Of a stretch of 38,474 nt of DNA, positions 1-8,696 are shown in pieces. The notes beneath the pieces are model-generated. The model was given only the letters and a program-made list of their open reading frames with translations, had not been told where the DNA came from and made no database searches. Position numbers and translations under genes: made by a program. The first letter of the stretch is position 1. Every line of letters starts with the position of its first letter. The DNA comes from Methanomicrobiales archaeon (GTDB taxonomy: Archaea; Halobacteriota; Methanomicrobia; Methanomicrobiales; Methanoculleaceae), in assembly GCA_012521035.1 (NCBI GenBank), contig JAAYND010000046.1:1-38474 (forward strand). The letters are read 5' to 3'.

Positions 1-766
1 TGATATCGGGATTCCCGCAGGCCATCCCGATCCGCCACCCGGTCATGTTGTAGGTCTTTGAGAGCGAGTGCATCTCGACGCCCACCTCCATGGCGCCGTC
101 GGCCTCGAGGAACGAGGGCGCCACGTAGCCATCGAAGGTGATCTCGGAGTAGGCGTTGTCGTGGACGGCGACGATATCATGCTCACGCGCAAACTCGACG
201 ACCTCATCGAAGAACGAGAGCGGGGCTACGGCTGCGGTTGGGTTGTTCGGGTAGTTGATGAAGAGCAACTTTGCCTGTTTCATGACATCGGCCGGGATCT
301 CATCGAGTGCCGGAAGGAAGTTGTTCTCGGCGCGGATGGGAAGCTCGTGAACCTTTCCCTCGGCAAAGAGCGTGGATGTCTTGTAGACCGGGTAGCCGGG
401 GTCGGCGGCGAGGACGACGTCGCCGGGGTTGACGAAAGCCTCGGCGATGTGAGCGATGCCCTCCTTTGAGCCTATGAGGGCGAGGGCTTCCTTCTTCGGG
501 TCAAGGTCAACGCCGAACCGGCTCCGGTACCACCCGGCGACCGCCTCGCGGTAGGCGGGCATGCCGGCATACGAAGGGTAGTGGTGGGTTTTCGGGTCGC
601 GGGCGGCGGTGCAGAGCGCCTCGACGATATGCGGAGGGGTGGGGAGGTCGGGGTCGCCGACACCGAGATCGATGACGTCGACTCCCTGGCGCAGTTTTTC
701 CTCTTTCATCTCGTCGATACGCGCAAAAAGGTATGGCGGAAGGTGATCCATGCGTCTTGCGTACAT
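1..766 (-). CDS. dapL: LL-diaminopimelate aminotransferase-like (class I aminotransferase), 3' end outside window
   Basis: PLP-dependent class I/II aminotransferase, here the N-terminal ~255 residues; the C-terminus lies beyond base 1. The reading frame shows the N-terminal substrate motif [19 protein letters not shown], the [16 protein letters not shown] segment, the [10 protein letters not shown] motif, and [14 protein letters not shown] with the Schiff-base lysine close to the window edge. This pattern fits archaeal DapL-type enzymes that make LL-diaminopimelate for lysine, although aspartate or alanine aminotransferases of the same fold cannot be excluded. I take ATG at 766 as the start; an alternative ATG lies at 751 without a better ribosome site. 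A TATA-like AAAATAGATA lies about 25 bases upstream, suggesting a very short leader. It is transcribed divergently from the AIM24 gene. Confidence 0.82.
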   Translation of the reverse strand, partial: MYARRMDHLPPYLFARIDEMKEEKLRQGVDVIDLGVGDPDLPTPPHIVEALCTAARDPKTHHYPSYAGMPAYREAVAGWYRSRFGVDLDPKKEALALIGSKEGIAHIAEAFVNPGDVVLAADPGYPVYKTSTLFAEGKVHELPIRAENNFLPALDEIPADVMKQAKLLFINYPNNPTAAVAPLSFFDEVVEFAREHDIVAVHDNAYSEITFDGYVAPSFLEADGAMEVGVEMHSLSKTYNMTGWRIGMACGNPDI

Positions 767-1010
767 TACCTGAATACTTGCGCCCGGAGACCTATCTATT
801 TTCTCACTTGCGGCAGGTGCCCCGGAGATCTCACCTGGAACCCACCGTGCCCACATATCAAGAAGGAGAGATGCCCATCTGGCTGATAATACGTATGGTC
901 GCTGGTGCGCGATCCCGGTCGCCGGGGATCGAAGGAATCCTCATGCCCGGCAACCTCGCACTCCCCTCCGATGAATAGACCTATACCCCGGCGGAGGGAG
1001 ATATAACTGT
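767..1010. promoter_or_regulatory. Divergent intergenic region between dapL-like and AIM24 genes
   Basis: This 244-base stretch separates two divergently oriented genes. On the minus side a TATA-like AAAATAGATA sits near 788-800, about 25 bases before the aminotransferase start. On the plus side GGAGGGAGAT just before 1000 provides a clear Shine-Dalgarno sequence for the gene at 1011. I see no other gene or repeat in it. Confidence 0.45.
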
Positions 1011-1694
1011 ATGCAGTATGAGATCACCGGAGACAACCTCCAGATGGTGACGCTCCGCCTCACCCCGGGGGAGAAGGCCTGCGCTGAGGCTGGCGCCATG
1101 GTCAACATGAGCGGGAATATGCAGATGACCACCCATATGAGGGGCGGCCTCTTCGGGGGGCTCAAGCGTATTGCGACCGGCGAGAGCTTCTTCATGACCG
1201 AGTTCACTCCAGAGAGCGGGGAGGGGTTCGTCTCCTTCGCCGGGAACGTTCCGGGAAAGATATTCACGCTCGACCTTACCGAAGGCGAGTTCATCGCCCA
1301 GAAGACGGCGTTCCTCTGCTCGGAGGAGGGAGTCAACCTCGATGTCGCGTTCACAAAGCGCCTCCGTTCGGGCCTCTTCGGCGGTGAGGGGTTCATCCTC
1401 CAGCGGCTCTCCGGCAGGGGGAGGGTGTTTCTTCACTGTTGCGGGGATATCATGGAGATGACGCTTGCACCCGGTGAGACGATCAGGGTGGAGACGGGAC
1501 TCGTGGTCGGGTTTGAGAGCGGTGTCGACTACAACATAGCAGTCGCCGGCGGCGTGAAGACCGTCCTCTTCGGTGGCGAAGGGCTCTTTTTGACCACACT
1601 GACCGGACCGGGCCGGGTTGTCCTGCAGTCGATGAACCTCGCAAAACTCGCCACGGCCCTGATACCCTTCATCCCCACCGGGAACTCATCGTAA
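1011..1694 (+). CDS. AIM24/TIGR00266 family protein
   Basis: A 227-aa protein of the AIM24 (former DUF124, TIGR00266) family. It shows the family's repeating beta-strand pattern: MQYEITGDNLQMVTLRLTPG at the start, AEAGAMVNMSGNM near residue 25, and three glycine-rich GGLFGG / GLFGGEG / LFGGEGLF turns around 45, 125 and 185. The length is normal for the family, and there is no signal peptide or membrane segment, so it is probably cytosolic. The biochemical role of prokaryotic members is not known; the yeast relative is mitochondrial. A strong GGAGG ribosome site precedes ATG 1011. The next gene starts 10 bases after the stop, so the two are likely co-transcribed. Confidence 0.9.
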   Translation: MQYEITGDNLQMVTLRLTPGEKACAEAGAMVNMSGNMQMTTHMRGGLFGGLKRIATGESFFMTEFTPESGEGFVSFAGNVPGKIFTLDLTEGEFIAQKTAFLCSEEGVNLDVAFTKRLRSGLFGGEGFILQRLSGRGRVFLHCCGDIMEMTLAPGETIRVETGLVVGFESGVDYNIAVAGGVKTVLFGGEGLFLTTLTGPGRVVLQSMNLAKLATALIPFIPTGNSS

Positions 1695-1704
1695 CGGTAA
1701 CCTG

Positions 1705-2757
1705 ATGGTCGAAGAAAACCAGAATTATACCATGAATCCCCCGGTCATGGTGGTGCACGGCCCGGAGGTCTTCGATGCAGGCGACGTCGAGAGGTTGATC
1801 ACCCTCCTCTCGCCCCGCGAGGTCCTGGTCGCAGGAGTGATGGCCCGGACCGCCGCGAGGGAGTCAGGGCTCCCGGCGACCTGCACCGACGAGCGACCGA
1901 GCATCCTCATTCGGAGCCTCCCCGACCGTGCCTTTCTGGTCAACCGTGGGAAGACGCCGGAGTCCGGCAGGATATTCGGGGATCTCGTCGCCGGTCGCCT
2001 GGATGATGGTCTCGTCCACGTCGAGTGCTCAAACAACACCGTCTACGTATGGGACCGTGCCGATGTGCTCCTCGCGCGAGAGATTGCGGAGAAGACCGGG
2101 TTTTCTCTCACGCCTGCGATGAGCACCCCTCCCGGGCAGGGCGAGACGCGAGAGATCCGCGGCTGTTTACCAGGAGAGGCGGTCTTTGTAGACGGGATCG
2201 TGATCGGGACGGCGACGGCCGGGACGGTCACCCTCTCCATCCGGGACGGGACGATCCAGGCCGTCTCCGGGCTTGATGTAAAACCCCACGGGGTTGAGAA
2301 ACTCCTCCGGAAGGGGCTCCCCGATCTCGAGGCGGCCTGGTGCAAGAGCGGCATGATCCGGTCTGCCCCGCCCCGACCGGGGAAGGCCCGCGCCCCGCGC
2401 GCCGGCCGGATCGCGGTCATCGACCACTGTGGCCACACCCTCTACCAGGAGATCGAAGGCGAGGGTGTCTGCGGCGTCCTCGCTATCGGGGATGACACGA
2501 CCGCTGTCTGCGGCCATATCTGCTCCCACGCCGGCATCCCGGTCTTCGGGGTGATCGACGGCGACGGGGATGGTATCGTCGAACCGGGGTTTGCGCCCGG
2601 TTCGGTTGTGGTCAGGGTCATATCCGGGCGGGACGATGACGTCGGGCGCGAGGTCGCCGCCGCCCGCGATCTCGACCCCGTCACCTGGGAGGAGTGGGTC
2701 GAAGAGACCCTCCGCTTCCTCGAGGGAAGGGGCCGGATCGTCATCGACCGGCGGTGA
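1705..2757 (+). CDS. Conserved archaeal protein, DUF2117-like
   Basis: A 350-aa protein that I recognise from memory as like the archaeal DUF2117 group; function unknown. The N-terminal half begins with a strand plus HGPEVFDAGDVERLI and looks like an alpha/beta fold. The C-terminal part contains IAVIDHCGHTLYQEI, a GDDTTAVCGHI segment and GIPVFGVIDGDGDGIVEPG, an Asp/Gly-rich loop that could bind metal or nucleotide (inference). No signal peptide or transmembrane helix. I keep the ATG at 1705, although ATG 1732 is possible; neither has a strong ribosome site. It lies between the AIM24 gene and nreA with gaps of 10 and 3 bases, so the three probably form one operon. Confidence 0.8.
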   Translation: MVEENQNYTMNPPVMVVHGPEVFDAGDVERLITLLSPREVLVAGVMARTAARESGLPATCTDERPSILIRSLPDRAFLVNRGKTPESGRIFGDLVAGRLDDGLVHVECSNNTVYVWDRADVLLAREIAEKTGFSLTPAMSTPPGQGETREIRGCLPGEAVFVDGIVIGTATAGTVTLSIRDGTIQAVSGLDVKPHGVEKLLRKGLPDLEAAWCKSGMIRSAPPRPGKARAPRAGRIAVIDHCGHTLYQEIEGEGVCGVLAIGDDTTAVCGHICSHAGIPVFGVIDGDGDGIVEPGFAPGSVVVRVISGRDDDVGREVAAARDLDPVTWEEWVEETLRFLEGRGRIVIDRR

Positions 2758-2760
2758 TAT

Positions 2761-3903
2761 ATGCGGTGCGCTGAGTGTAAGGGGAGGGGGCTCTGCGGGC
2801 TATCTCGCTGCCCGATCATGAGCCGGTTCTACGCCCAGGCCCCGGTCAGGCCGAGCGACCACTACCAGGGCACGGCCCCCTCAGTCTTCGTCGGGAGCTA
2901 CGGCTACCCGAAGGTCTCGGGCGGGCCGCTGATGATCAACGATGCCGATAACCCACCGGACTGGATAGTGCGCGGGCTTGGAATAGAGGATATCGTCGGG
3001 ATACGCGCCCGGACGATACGTGGCACCACCGGACCCGGCCGGATCACCGATAACCTCCAGGAGATAGCGCTCTCAAGCAGGCCGCTCGACGTGGAGGTGC
3101 GGTTTGTAAAACCTGTTGCCTTCGATCTGCGGTTCGACGGCACGATCGCGCCCGTCGGTCTCACCGGGGCCATCCGGAAGATGGACGTCCTCAATAACGC
3201 GCGGGTTGACCGGGCGGTGGACCGGGCCACATCAGACACCGACCTCTCCGCCACGGACGCCTTTGAGGTCCTCCACGCCTCAGGAACCGATGTCTACCAG
3301 ATCACCCAGCTCCTCACCGCCGGCCTTCTCGGGCGGCGGCGGCGCGTTGTCCCGACACGCTGGGCGATAACAGCGGTCGATGACTCGGTATCGACCCGGC
3401 TCAAGAAGAAGATAGCGCGCTACCCTCCGATCAGCGATATAGAGGTATTCTCGGCCTCACTCTACGGAAACCATATCGTCTGCCTCCTCGTCCCCGGAGA
3501 CTGGCGGTTTGAGATGATCGAGGTCTGGGGGAAGCAGTCGCTCTGGGGCGGCGAGGAGGAGACTATCGCGCAGGACGGCGAAGGACTCACCCGGTCCGGC
3601 TACTCGCCCCTCATGGGAGCCTACTACTCAGCCCGTCTCGCAGTCACCGAGTACCTGGAGAGGATACGGCGCTCTGCCCGGGTGCTCGTGCTCCGGAATA
3701 TCACCGGCGAGTACTGGGCACCGCTCGGAACCTGGGTGGTGCGGGAGGCGACGCGAAACGCCATGCGCGGAGAGAAGATCCGGTGCGCTACCCTCCAGGA
3801 GGGTATCGATACCGCCTCCCACCTCATAGGGTTCTCCCGCTGGCGCCCCCACAGCAGGCTCATACCGGATTTGATGACCCAGAAGACGCTTTTTGATTTC
3901 TAG
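2761..3903 (+). CDS. nreA: NreA-type archaeal DNA repair protein
   Basis: A 380-aa Nre-family protein. The N-terminus has a zinc-finger-like cluster, [16 protein letters not shown] (residues 3-18), followed by the conserved Nre segments [15 protein letters not shown] and [12 protein letters not shown]. The last residues QKTLFDF (374-380) form a PCNA-interacting (PIP-box) motif. In Haloferax, NreA is known to act with UvrABC against mitomycin damage in a PCNA-dependent way, so the tail supports the same role here. The start ATG 2761 is 3 bases after the preceding stop. Its stop codon overlaps that of the convergent DNA ligase gene within a CTAG at 3900-3903, placing two DNA repair/replication genes end to end. 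Confidence 0.92.
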   Translation: MRCAECKGRGLCGLSRCPIMSRFYAQAPVRPSDHYQGTAPSVFVGSYGYPKVSGGPLMINDADNPPDWIVRGLGIEDIVGIRARTIRGTTGPGRITDNLQEIALSSRPLDVEVRFVKPVAFDLRFDGTIAPVGLTGAIRKMDVLNNARVDRAVDRATSDTDLSATDAFEVLHASGTDVYQITQLLTAGLLGRRRRVVPTRWAITAVDDSVSTRLKKKIARYPPISDIEVFSASLYGNHIVCLLVPGDWRFEMIEVWGKQSLWGGEEETIAQDGEGLTRSGYSPLMGAYYSARLAVTEYLERIRRSARVLVLRNITGEYWAPLGTWVVREATRNAMRGEKIRCATLQEGIDTASHLIGFSRWRPHSRLIPDLMTQKTLFDF

Positions 3904-5531
3904 ACTCTCTGCTGCCGGTAGCGCCCGACCAGGTTATCCAGGCTCTCGGCCTCGTCCACGCTCTTGTCCTCCCGGACCGCTATAAGCCTCGGGAACCGGA
4001 GCGCATACCCGCTCGCGTAATTCGGGCTCGCCTGGATCTCGGAGTAGCCCACCTCAAAGACGACCTTCGGCTCAAAAGAGACCTCTTTTCCTGATTGAGC
4101 GATCACACTATCCTTCAGGAGGGCGTAGAGGTCGGCGAGAACCTCATCCGTGATCCCGGTCGCAACCTTTCCTACGGGGAGGAGCCGGCCCTGGTCCTGG
4201 ACAGCAAGCAGGAACGATCCAAACATCTTCGCCCGCCGGCCTTCACCCCACTCTGCCCCGATCACCGCGAGGTCGAGCGTCTCCACACCGGGTTTCACCT
4301 TCACCCAGAGGCGTCCCCGGACGCCCGGGGTGTAAGGAGACGAGGGGACTTTCACCATCACACCCTCGTGCCCGAGGTCCAGGGCTTCGGCATAGATCGC
4401 CTCCGCACCGGCGACATCAGTTACCAGGAACTGCGGGGTGACGTGGGCATCGAGCACCTCCTCGAGGATCCGGCGCCGCTCGGTGAGGGGACGGTCCAGT
4501 AAGGTCTCACCGTCGAGGTAAAGGATATCAAAGACCTGCGGCACGACCTCGATCTTCTCCATCATGGCGCTCACCTGGTGTTTCCGCCGGAATCGTCGGA
4601 TGACGTACTGAAACGGCATCGGCCGACCATCCCGGACAGCGACCACCTCGCCGTCCAGGATCACGTCGTGGCCTGTGGCCTCCTTGAGGTGCATGACGAT
4701 ATCGGGGAGGCTCGCCGTGACCTCTTCAAGCCTCCTTGAGTATATCCGGCAGGCGTCGCCCACCTTGTGGAACTGGAACCTGCTCCCGTCGTACTTGTAC
4801 TCAACGGCAACTTCGCCGTGGTCCTCGATCTGCCCTGCGATGGTTCCTGCCTGCGCAAGCATCATCTTCACCGGCCGGAATGGTTCGATCGTCACCTCTG
4901 AGAGGGCGGCGGGGTCACGCCGGGCGAGGAGTGCCACCTCACCGAGGTCGTTCATCGCCTGGTGGGCATGCTCGACCAGGTGGACGTCGATATCAAACGC
5001 CTTTGCGACGGCATCGCGGACGCTCCCCTCGCCCATGCCTATCCTGAGCTCCTCGAGCATGAGGCGGGCGAGGTAGCGCCCTTCCAGGGGTCGGGAGTTT
5101 GCAAAGAGTTTCCGGACCAGGAGGAGCTTTTCGCGCTGGGACCGCGCTCCCTCAGCGGCCGCCACCCGCTCAAAGTCGCGGTAGACCTCGATGAGATCCA
5201 TCTCCTGGATGAAGAACGACGTCTGCTCTTTACCGGTGAGGAGGCCCTCGATAGCAAGGCCGGCATCGCCGGTCGCGTTGATCGCTTCCCTGACGTGCTC
5301 CCGCTTTGTGCCGACGACGTAGGCGACGGCGTCGTAGAGAAGGTTTGGACCGATACCGAGCTTCTGGGGACTCCAGTCAGGGAAGACCCGGCCCATGATG
5401 AAGCGAACAAATATGGGGAGTTCCTCATCACCGAGTCCAGGCAGAGCAGCGCTGACCTGCTCGATCATATCCAGGCGTCCGCTGATCCCCTCCAGGCGTT
5501 CGCAGATTTGAGCAAACTCCAGAAATTGCAT
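3900..5531 (-). CDS. lig: ATP-dependent DNA ligase
   Basis: Seals nicks in DNA using ATP; the main replicative ligase of archaea. The adenylation motif [13 protein letters not shown] carries the active lysine at about residue 246. Motif III-like [11 protein letters not shown], motif IV-like GHEGVMVKV and motif V-like RLWVKVKPG follow in order. The N-terminal ~200 residues are the helical DNA-binding domain, and an OB-fold lies at the C-terminus. I choose ATG 5531 because GGAGG lies 8 bases ahead of it; a GTG two codons upstream (5537) is too close to that ribosome site. At 543 aa it is normal for archaeal ligases. No PIP motif is evident at the C-terminus (ends YRQQRV). Convergent with nreA. 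Confidence 0.95.
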   Translation of the reverse strand: MQFLEFAQICERLEGISGRLDMIEQVSAALPGLGDEELPIFVRFIMGRVFPDWSPQKLGIGPNLLYDAVAYVVGTKREHVREAINATGDAGLAIEGLLTGKEQTSFFIQEMDLIEVYRDFERVAAAEGARSQREKLLLVRKLFANSRPLEGRYLARLMLEELRIGMGEGSVRDAVAKAFDIDVHLVEHAHQAMNDLGEVALLARRDPAALSEVTIEPFRPVKMMLAQAGTIAGQIEDHGEVAVEYKYDGSRFQFHKVGDACRIYSRRLEEVTASLPDIVMHLKEATGHDVILDGEVVAVRDGRPMPFQYVIRRFRRKHQVSAMMEKIEVVPQVFDILYLDGETLLDRPLTERRRILEEVLDAHVTPQFLVTDVAGAEAIYAEALDLGHEGVMVKVPSSPYTPGVRGRLWVKVKPGVETLDLAVIGAEWGEGRRAKMFGSFLLAVQDQGRLLPVGKVATGITDEVLADLYALLKDSVIAQSGKEVSFEPKVVFEVGYSEIQASPNYASGYALRFPRLIAVREDKSVDEAESLDNLVGRYRQQRV

Positions 5532-5655
5532 ACCCACATCCTCCTGGAGTATTGGGACGCAGGAGGAATCAATCCTTCTGTTCTGTGAGTTTGCCGTGAG
5601 GCTGGAAGGTCATAGACTGACAAAATACCAACGTGACGATTCGCGCCTAAGTCAT

Positions 5656-6590
5656 GGGAAAACGTGGCAACCTGAAGCACCCGGGAGCGGGAGGCCTGAA
5701 CACCTTCAGGCTACCACGAACGAGTGTATCGAGAAGAAGATCGACCGGGTGGAAGGAAACCTGCCGGTCTTCTGCGGGCACGTTGCTGCCACGCTCGATA
5801 GGATATCTCCCGGCCAGGATGACCGATCATACGGCGACTCCGTAGACGCGGTGACCCTCACGCTGCTCAACACCATGCACGAGACCCTGCGGCAGAGCAC
5901 CTTGAAAAGATCCTCCGGCATGCCATGAGAAACCGGCGGCAGAGACCGGGGCGGGTAGTCCTCGATACGATCGTGGGCCTCAAACCGATCGACATGGGTG
6001 ATTACCTGCAGGCGATCGGGTACCTGGTGCGCTACAGGAATTACGGCGGCCGGATCAAGACAGCAAGCGCCCGCTGTTACTACTCGCCCTCAAGAACGGC
6101 CAGCAGGAGACGGGGTATCAGCCCGGGCGAACCGGAACTTCACGTCCGTGAAGCGATATTGAGTCTCTCCTGGCCTTCGACCGAAAAGACGTCGGGTTGA
6201 ATCGGATCTTCTGGTTCATGCTCGATCCGACGTTCACCTGGTTCCCCCGGGAACTTGAACTCCACCGCATGGAGACTCCGTGAGCGAAGCACGAGGGCGA
6301 TATCGAGTGTCGCCAAAACCTCCTCACCCACGCCACTGAGTGGTTCCCGGATGGCAGGTACTTCCCGGCAGAAGCGCTCGATGCCTGCCTTGAATGGCAG
6401 GGCTGGAGCAGCGCTACCGGCGTTATCAAACAGACGATGCAACAGTACCAGCGCCTGATCGGTACTGCATGCACGTCCTCAAGATCAGGGCGGGTGTGTG
6501 GAGAGCCATATCCTCAGCGCCGGGGATCCACCGCCGACCAGAATGTATTCGAACAACATTCACGAAAGAATCATGAATGTTATTCATTTT
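5656..6590 (+). pseudogene. Decayed protein-coding gene of unknown family
   Basis: No intact gene fills 5532-6709, but plus-strand fragments with protein-like composition follow one another in changing frames. The first runs to about 5890 (contains KKIDRVEGNLPVFCGHVAA, and DAVTLTLLNTMHETLR). A frameshift then leads to EHLEKILRHAMRNRRQRPG and DMGDYLQAIGYLVRYRNYGG, up to about 6100. After another shift, LLAFDRKDVGLNRIFWFMLD runs to a TGA at 6281-6283. The same frame then continues with HATEWFPDGRYFPAEALDAC to about 6480 and stops near 6590. Two frame changes and at least one internal stop point to a dead gene of perhaps 250-300 residues. I do not recognise the family. Confidence 0.5.
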
Positions 6591-6610
6591 AATGAAATGT
6601 TCGTGATTCT
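6555..6610. repeat. Cluster of overlapping inverted repeats upstream of PAS gene
   Basis: Three inverted repeats overlap in 56 bases: AACATTC (6555-6561) with GAATGTT (6575-6581); AGAATCATGAA (6567-6577) with TTCGTGATTCT (6600-6610), one mismatch; and TTCATT TT AATGAA (6583-6596). The segment is AT-rich compared with its surroundings and lies 100 bases ahead of the PAS gene. It could be an operator, a terminator for the decayed gene, or the trace of a mobile element end. Confidence 0.5.
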
Positions 6611-6709
6611 ACAGAAATAAAAAACGATGGATATATCTATGAGAATCGGTAAGATTCACTATGATCGACACCAGCGATCCCTGATCGGACTACCGGGGAA
6701 TCAGACACT

Positions 6710-7696
6710 ATGACAGGAAATAGTAGTATTCGACGCAAGGAGGAGGATGCACCAGGGATGGGTAGAGCACAGGAGCTTCCCGGCGGGGAGATCTGCCTCT
6801 CGCTCCTGCGTGAAGCGCCGGATGGGTTTGTCCTGACAGATGATGAGGGGCGGTGCTGGTACCTGAACCAGACATTCACCAGGATCACCGGATACACCGG
6901 GGACGACATCCCCTCCATAGCGGTCTGGTTTGAACGTGCCCACCCAAATCCTGCATACCGCCGGGAGGTGCAGAAGATGTGGGAGGAACTGGCCCGTGGC
7001 GATCGGGGCGCTGTGATTGCAGGCGCCGTCTGTCGGGACGGGAGGGTCCGGGATATCGAGACACGGCAGGCATTCATCGGGGAGAGGTACAATCTCTACG
7101 TTGTCCGGGACGTCACCGAGCATATCGCGACCGAAGAACTCCTCAAGCAGGCCACGTCAGAGCTGACAGCAGTGATCGAGGCTTTTCCGGACCTCTTCCT
7201 CCGGCTTAACGTCGATGGCACGATCATCGAGTCCCGGACCGGCAGGCGGGGTGAGGGGGCGCAGGTGTCCCGGGTACTGCTCGGGCGGCGGGTGCAGGAA
7301 TTTCTCCCCGCTGATCTCGGAAAAGTGGTCGGGAATGTGCTCAAGGAGGTGGTCAGGACCGGTGAACCTGCTGCACCACTTGAGTTCTGTCATCGGGAAG
7401 GCGGGAGGGTGCTCCACTACGAGGCGCGGATTGTGCCGCTCCACGATCTGCATGTGATGGCGGTCGTCAGGGATATAACCGCGCGGAAGCAGGCGGAGCA
7501 GGAACTGCACCGCTACCGCGAGCACCTTGAGGAACTCGTCGCCGGGCGGACGGCCGAACTTGAGCGTGCGAACAAGCAGCTCCAGCGCCTCCTCCATTAC
7601 ATCGATATGGCCGAGCGGAGAACCGCCGAAGACTGGCTGGACCACATGGCCGAAGAAGGGGTGACTGAACCGAATGGGGAGGATCACCATCGATGA
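6710..7696 (+). CDS. PAS-PAS sensor protein without output domain
   Basis: A 328-aa soluble signalling protein. The first PAS/PAC unit spans about 30-140 (APDGFVLTDDEGRCWYLNQT, RITGYTGDDIP, and YVVRDVTEH closing the PAC). The second spans about 145-265 (EAFPDLFLRLNVDGTIIES, MAVVRDITARKQAEQEL). A coiled coil of about 265-310 (YREHLEELVAGRTAELERAN) would normally lead into a HisKA domain, but the protein ends after 328 residues with no phosphoacceptor or ATPase domain. It may relay through a partner or be a truncated kinase. ATG 6710 is used; ATG 6758 is an alternative with AGGAGG 14 bases ahead. A TATA-like GATATATC lies near 6630-6640. Confidence 0.85.
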   Translation: MTGNSSIRRKEEDAPGMGRAQELPGGEICLSLLREAPDGFVLTDDEGRCWYLNQTFTRITGYTGDDIPSIAVWFERAHPNPAYRREVQKMWEELARGDRGAVIAGAVCRDGRVRDIETRQAFIGERYNLYVVRDVTEHIATEELLKQATSELTAVIEAFPDLFLRLNVDGTIIESRTGRRGEGAQVSRVLLGRRVQEFLPADLGKVVGNVLKEVVRTGEPAAPLEFCHREGGRVLHYEARIVPLHDLHVMAVVRDITARKQAEQELHRYREHLEELVAGRTAELERANKQLQRLLHYIDMAERRTAEDWLDHMAEEGVTEPNGEDHHR

Positions 7697-7778
7697 CGCC
7701 GGGACGATCATCGACGGGACTACCGTGCGCCTGACCGGCTACGCCCGGGCGTTCCTCTCCTGTACTGCCGGTGTCTGA
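7674..7778 (+). CDS. Possible 34-aa ORF overlapping the PAS gene end
   Basis: A short frame opens at an ATG inside the last codons of the PAS gene and runs MGRITIDDAGTIIDGTTVRL and on to TGA at 7776. The composition looks protein-like, so it may be a small peptide or the beginning of a lost downstream gene. Its stop lies within the left arm of an inverted repeat. No family is recognised. Confidence 0.2.
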   Translation: MGRITIDDAGTIIDGTTVRLTGYARAFLSCTAGV

Positions 7779-7819
7779 CCGCGAGGAGGGTCTTTGCGCC
7801 CAAAATCCGCGCGGTCAGA
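7774..7819. terminator. Hairpin between convergent genes
   Basis: TCTGACCGCG (7774-7783) is the exact reverse complement of CGCGGTCAGA (7810-7819), with GGG and CCC pairing further inside the 26-base loop. The right arm contains the stop codon of the MBL-fold gene on the minus strand. The position between convergent genes fits a bidirectional terminator or an mRNA 3'-end stabiliser. Confidence 0.45.
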
Positions 7820-8600
7820 GGTGAAACCCACAGGATCCCGGGTATTCCAGGCCGGGATCCTGTTCCGCCACGCTGACCGCGACCTGGTCTGAGTAGAGTC
7901 CGAGCCCCTCGAGAGCGGAGAAGAGCGCTCTCTCCTCTGTGTTGTTGGTCTCGCTTAAGTGGGCGAGCATCGCCATGTGGATATCTCCGGCGAGCCTCTG
8001 CAGGCAGCGCGCGGCGTCCGGATTTGAGAGATGCCCGAGGTTTGAGCGGATCCGCCTCTTCAGGAATGCCGGGTACGGACCCTCCTCAAGCATCCGGGGG
8101 CAGTGGTTGCTCTCCAGGAGGACGGCGTCACAGGAGGCGAGGTGATCGAATATGGTCGGCGTTATCGTGCCGGTATCGGTGCAACACCCGACACGGAGGT
8201 CGCCCTCTGTTACGCAGAACCCACAGGGTTCCCGGGCGTCGTGAGAGGTGGCGAAGGGCTCGACCGAAAAATCGCCCACAGTGAATGATTCTCCGTACCT
8301 GCATCGACGGATCTCGGTCGTTCTCCGGCCGCATTTCTGTAAGAGAGCCTCAGCCGTCCCGGCGGTTGCGTATATGGGGACGTTGAGCCTCCGCGCCAGG
8401 ACATCGACCCCCTTTATATGGTCAGTATGCTCGTGGGTGACGAGGATCGCCTCGATCACCGATGGATCCTCACCGGCGGCTGCAAGACGGCGGAGGGTCT
8501 CCCGGGCTGAGAGCCCCACGTCGATGAGGAGCGAGCCGTGCCCACCCCGGATACAGGTGCAGTTTCCCCTGCTCCCGCTGGCGAGGACTGTCAGTTCCAT
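7815..8600 (-). CDS. MBL-fold metallo-hydrolase (YycJ-like)
   Basis: A 261-aa metallo-beta-lactamase-fold hydrolase. It opens with MELTVLASGSRGNCTCI, typical of the YycJ/WalJ subgroup, and contains the metal motif THEHTDH at about 57-63, a further histidine in ATSHDAREP, the aspartate in GCCTDTGTI, and HLSETNNTEERA near the C-terminus. The related bacterial proteins are thought to be nucleases or phosphodiesterases; the substrate here is unknown. The open frame continues far upstream, but ATG 8600 is the first codon that fits the family. A TATA box shared with the divergent ATPase gene lies 24-32 bases upstream, so the mRNA is probably nearly leaderless. Confidence 0.88.
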   Translation of the reverse strand: MELTVLASGSRGNCTCIRGGHGSLLIDVGLSARETLRRLAAAGEDPSVIEAILVTHEHTDHIKGVDVLARRLNVPIYATAGTAEALLQKCGRRTTEIRRCRYGESFTVGDFSVEPFATSHDAREPCGFCVTEGDLRVGCCTDTGTITPTIFDHLASCDAVLLESNHCPRMLEEGPYPAFLKRRIRSNLGHLSNPDAARCLQRLAGDIHMAMLAHLSETNNTEERALFSALEGLGLYSDQVAVSVAEQDPGLEYPGSCGFHL

Positions 8601-8624
8601 GCTAAAGATGGTGGGTGTTTCCGC

Positions 8625-8632
8625 TATATAAG
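8625..8632. promoter_or_regulatory. TATA element shared by divergent MBL and ATPase genes
   Basis: TATATAAG (8625-8632) is the only strong TATA-like element in the 96-base divergent spacer. Read on the minus strand it lies 25-32 bases ahead of the MBL-fold ATG at 8600; read on the plus strand it lies 65 bases ahead of the ATPase ATG at 8697. Confidence 0.45.
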
Positions 8633-8696
8633 ACCGGGGAAGATACCTCACAGGAAAGAGCCTTGTGGCCCGGGATACCAGTACCTGGTAGAGAGC

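Noticed and set aside
4962-5588. 208-codon frame on the plus strand opposite DNA ligase
   Set aside because: The ligase on the other strand is complete with all motifs, so this is a shadow.
6710-7696. Annotation as a complete histidine kinase
   Set aside because: No HisKA phosphoacceptor or HATPase motifs are present before the stop.
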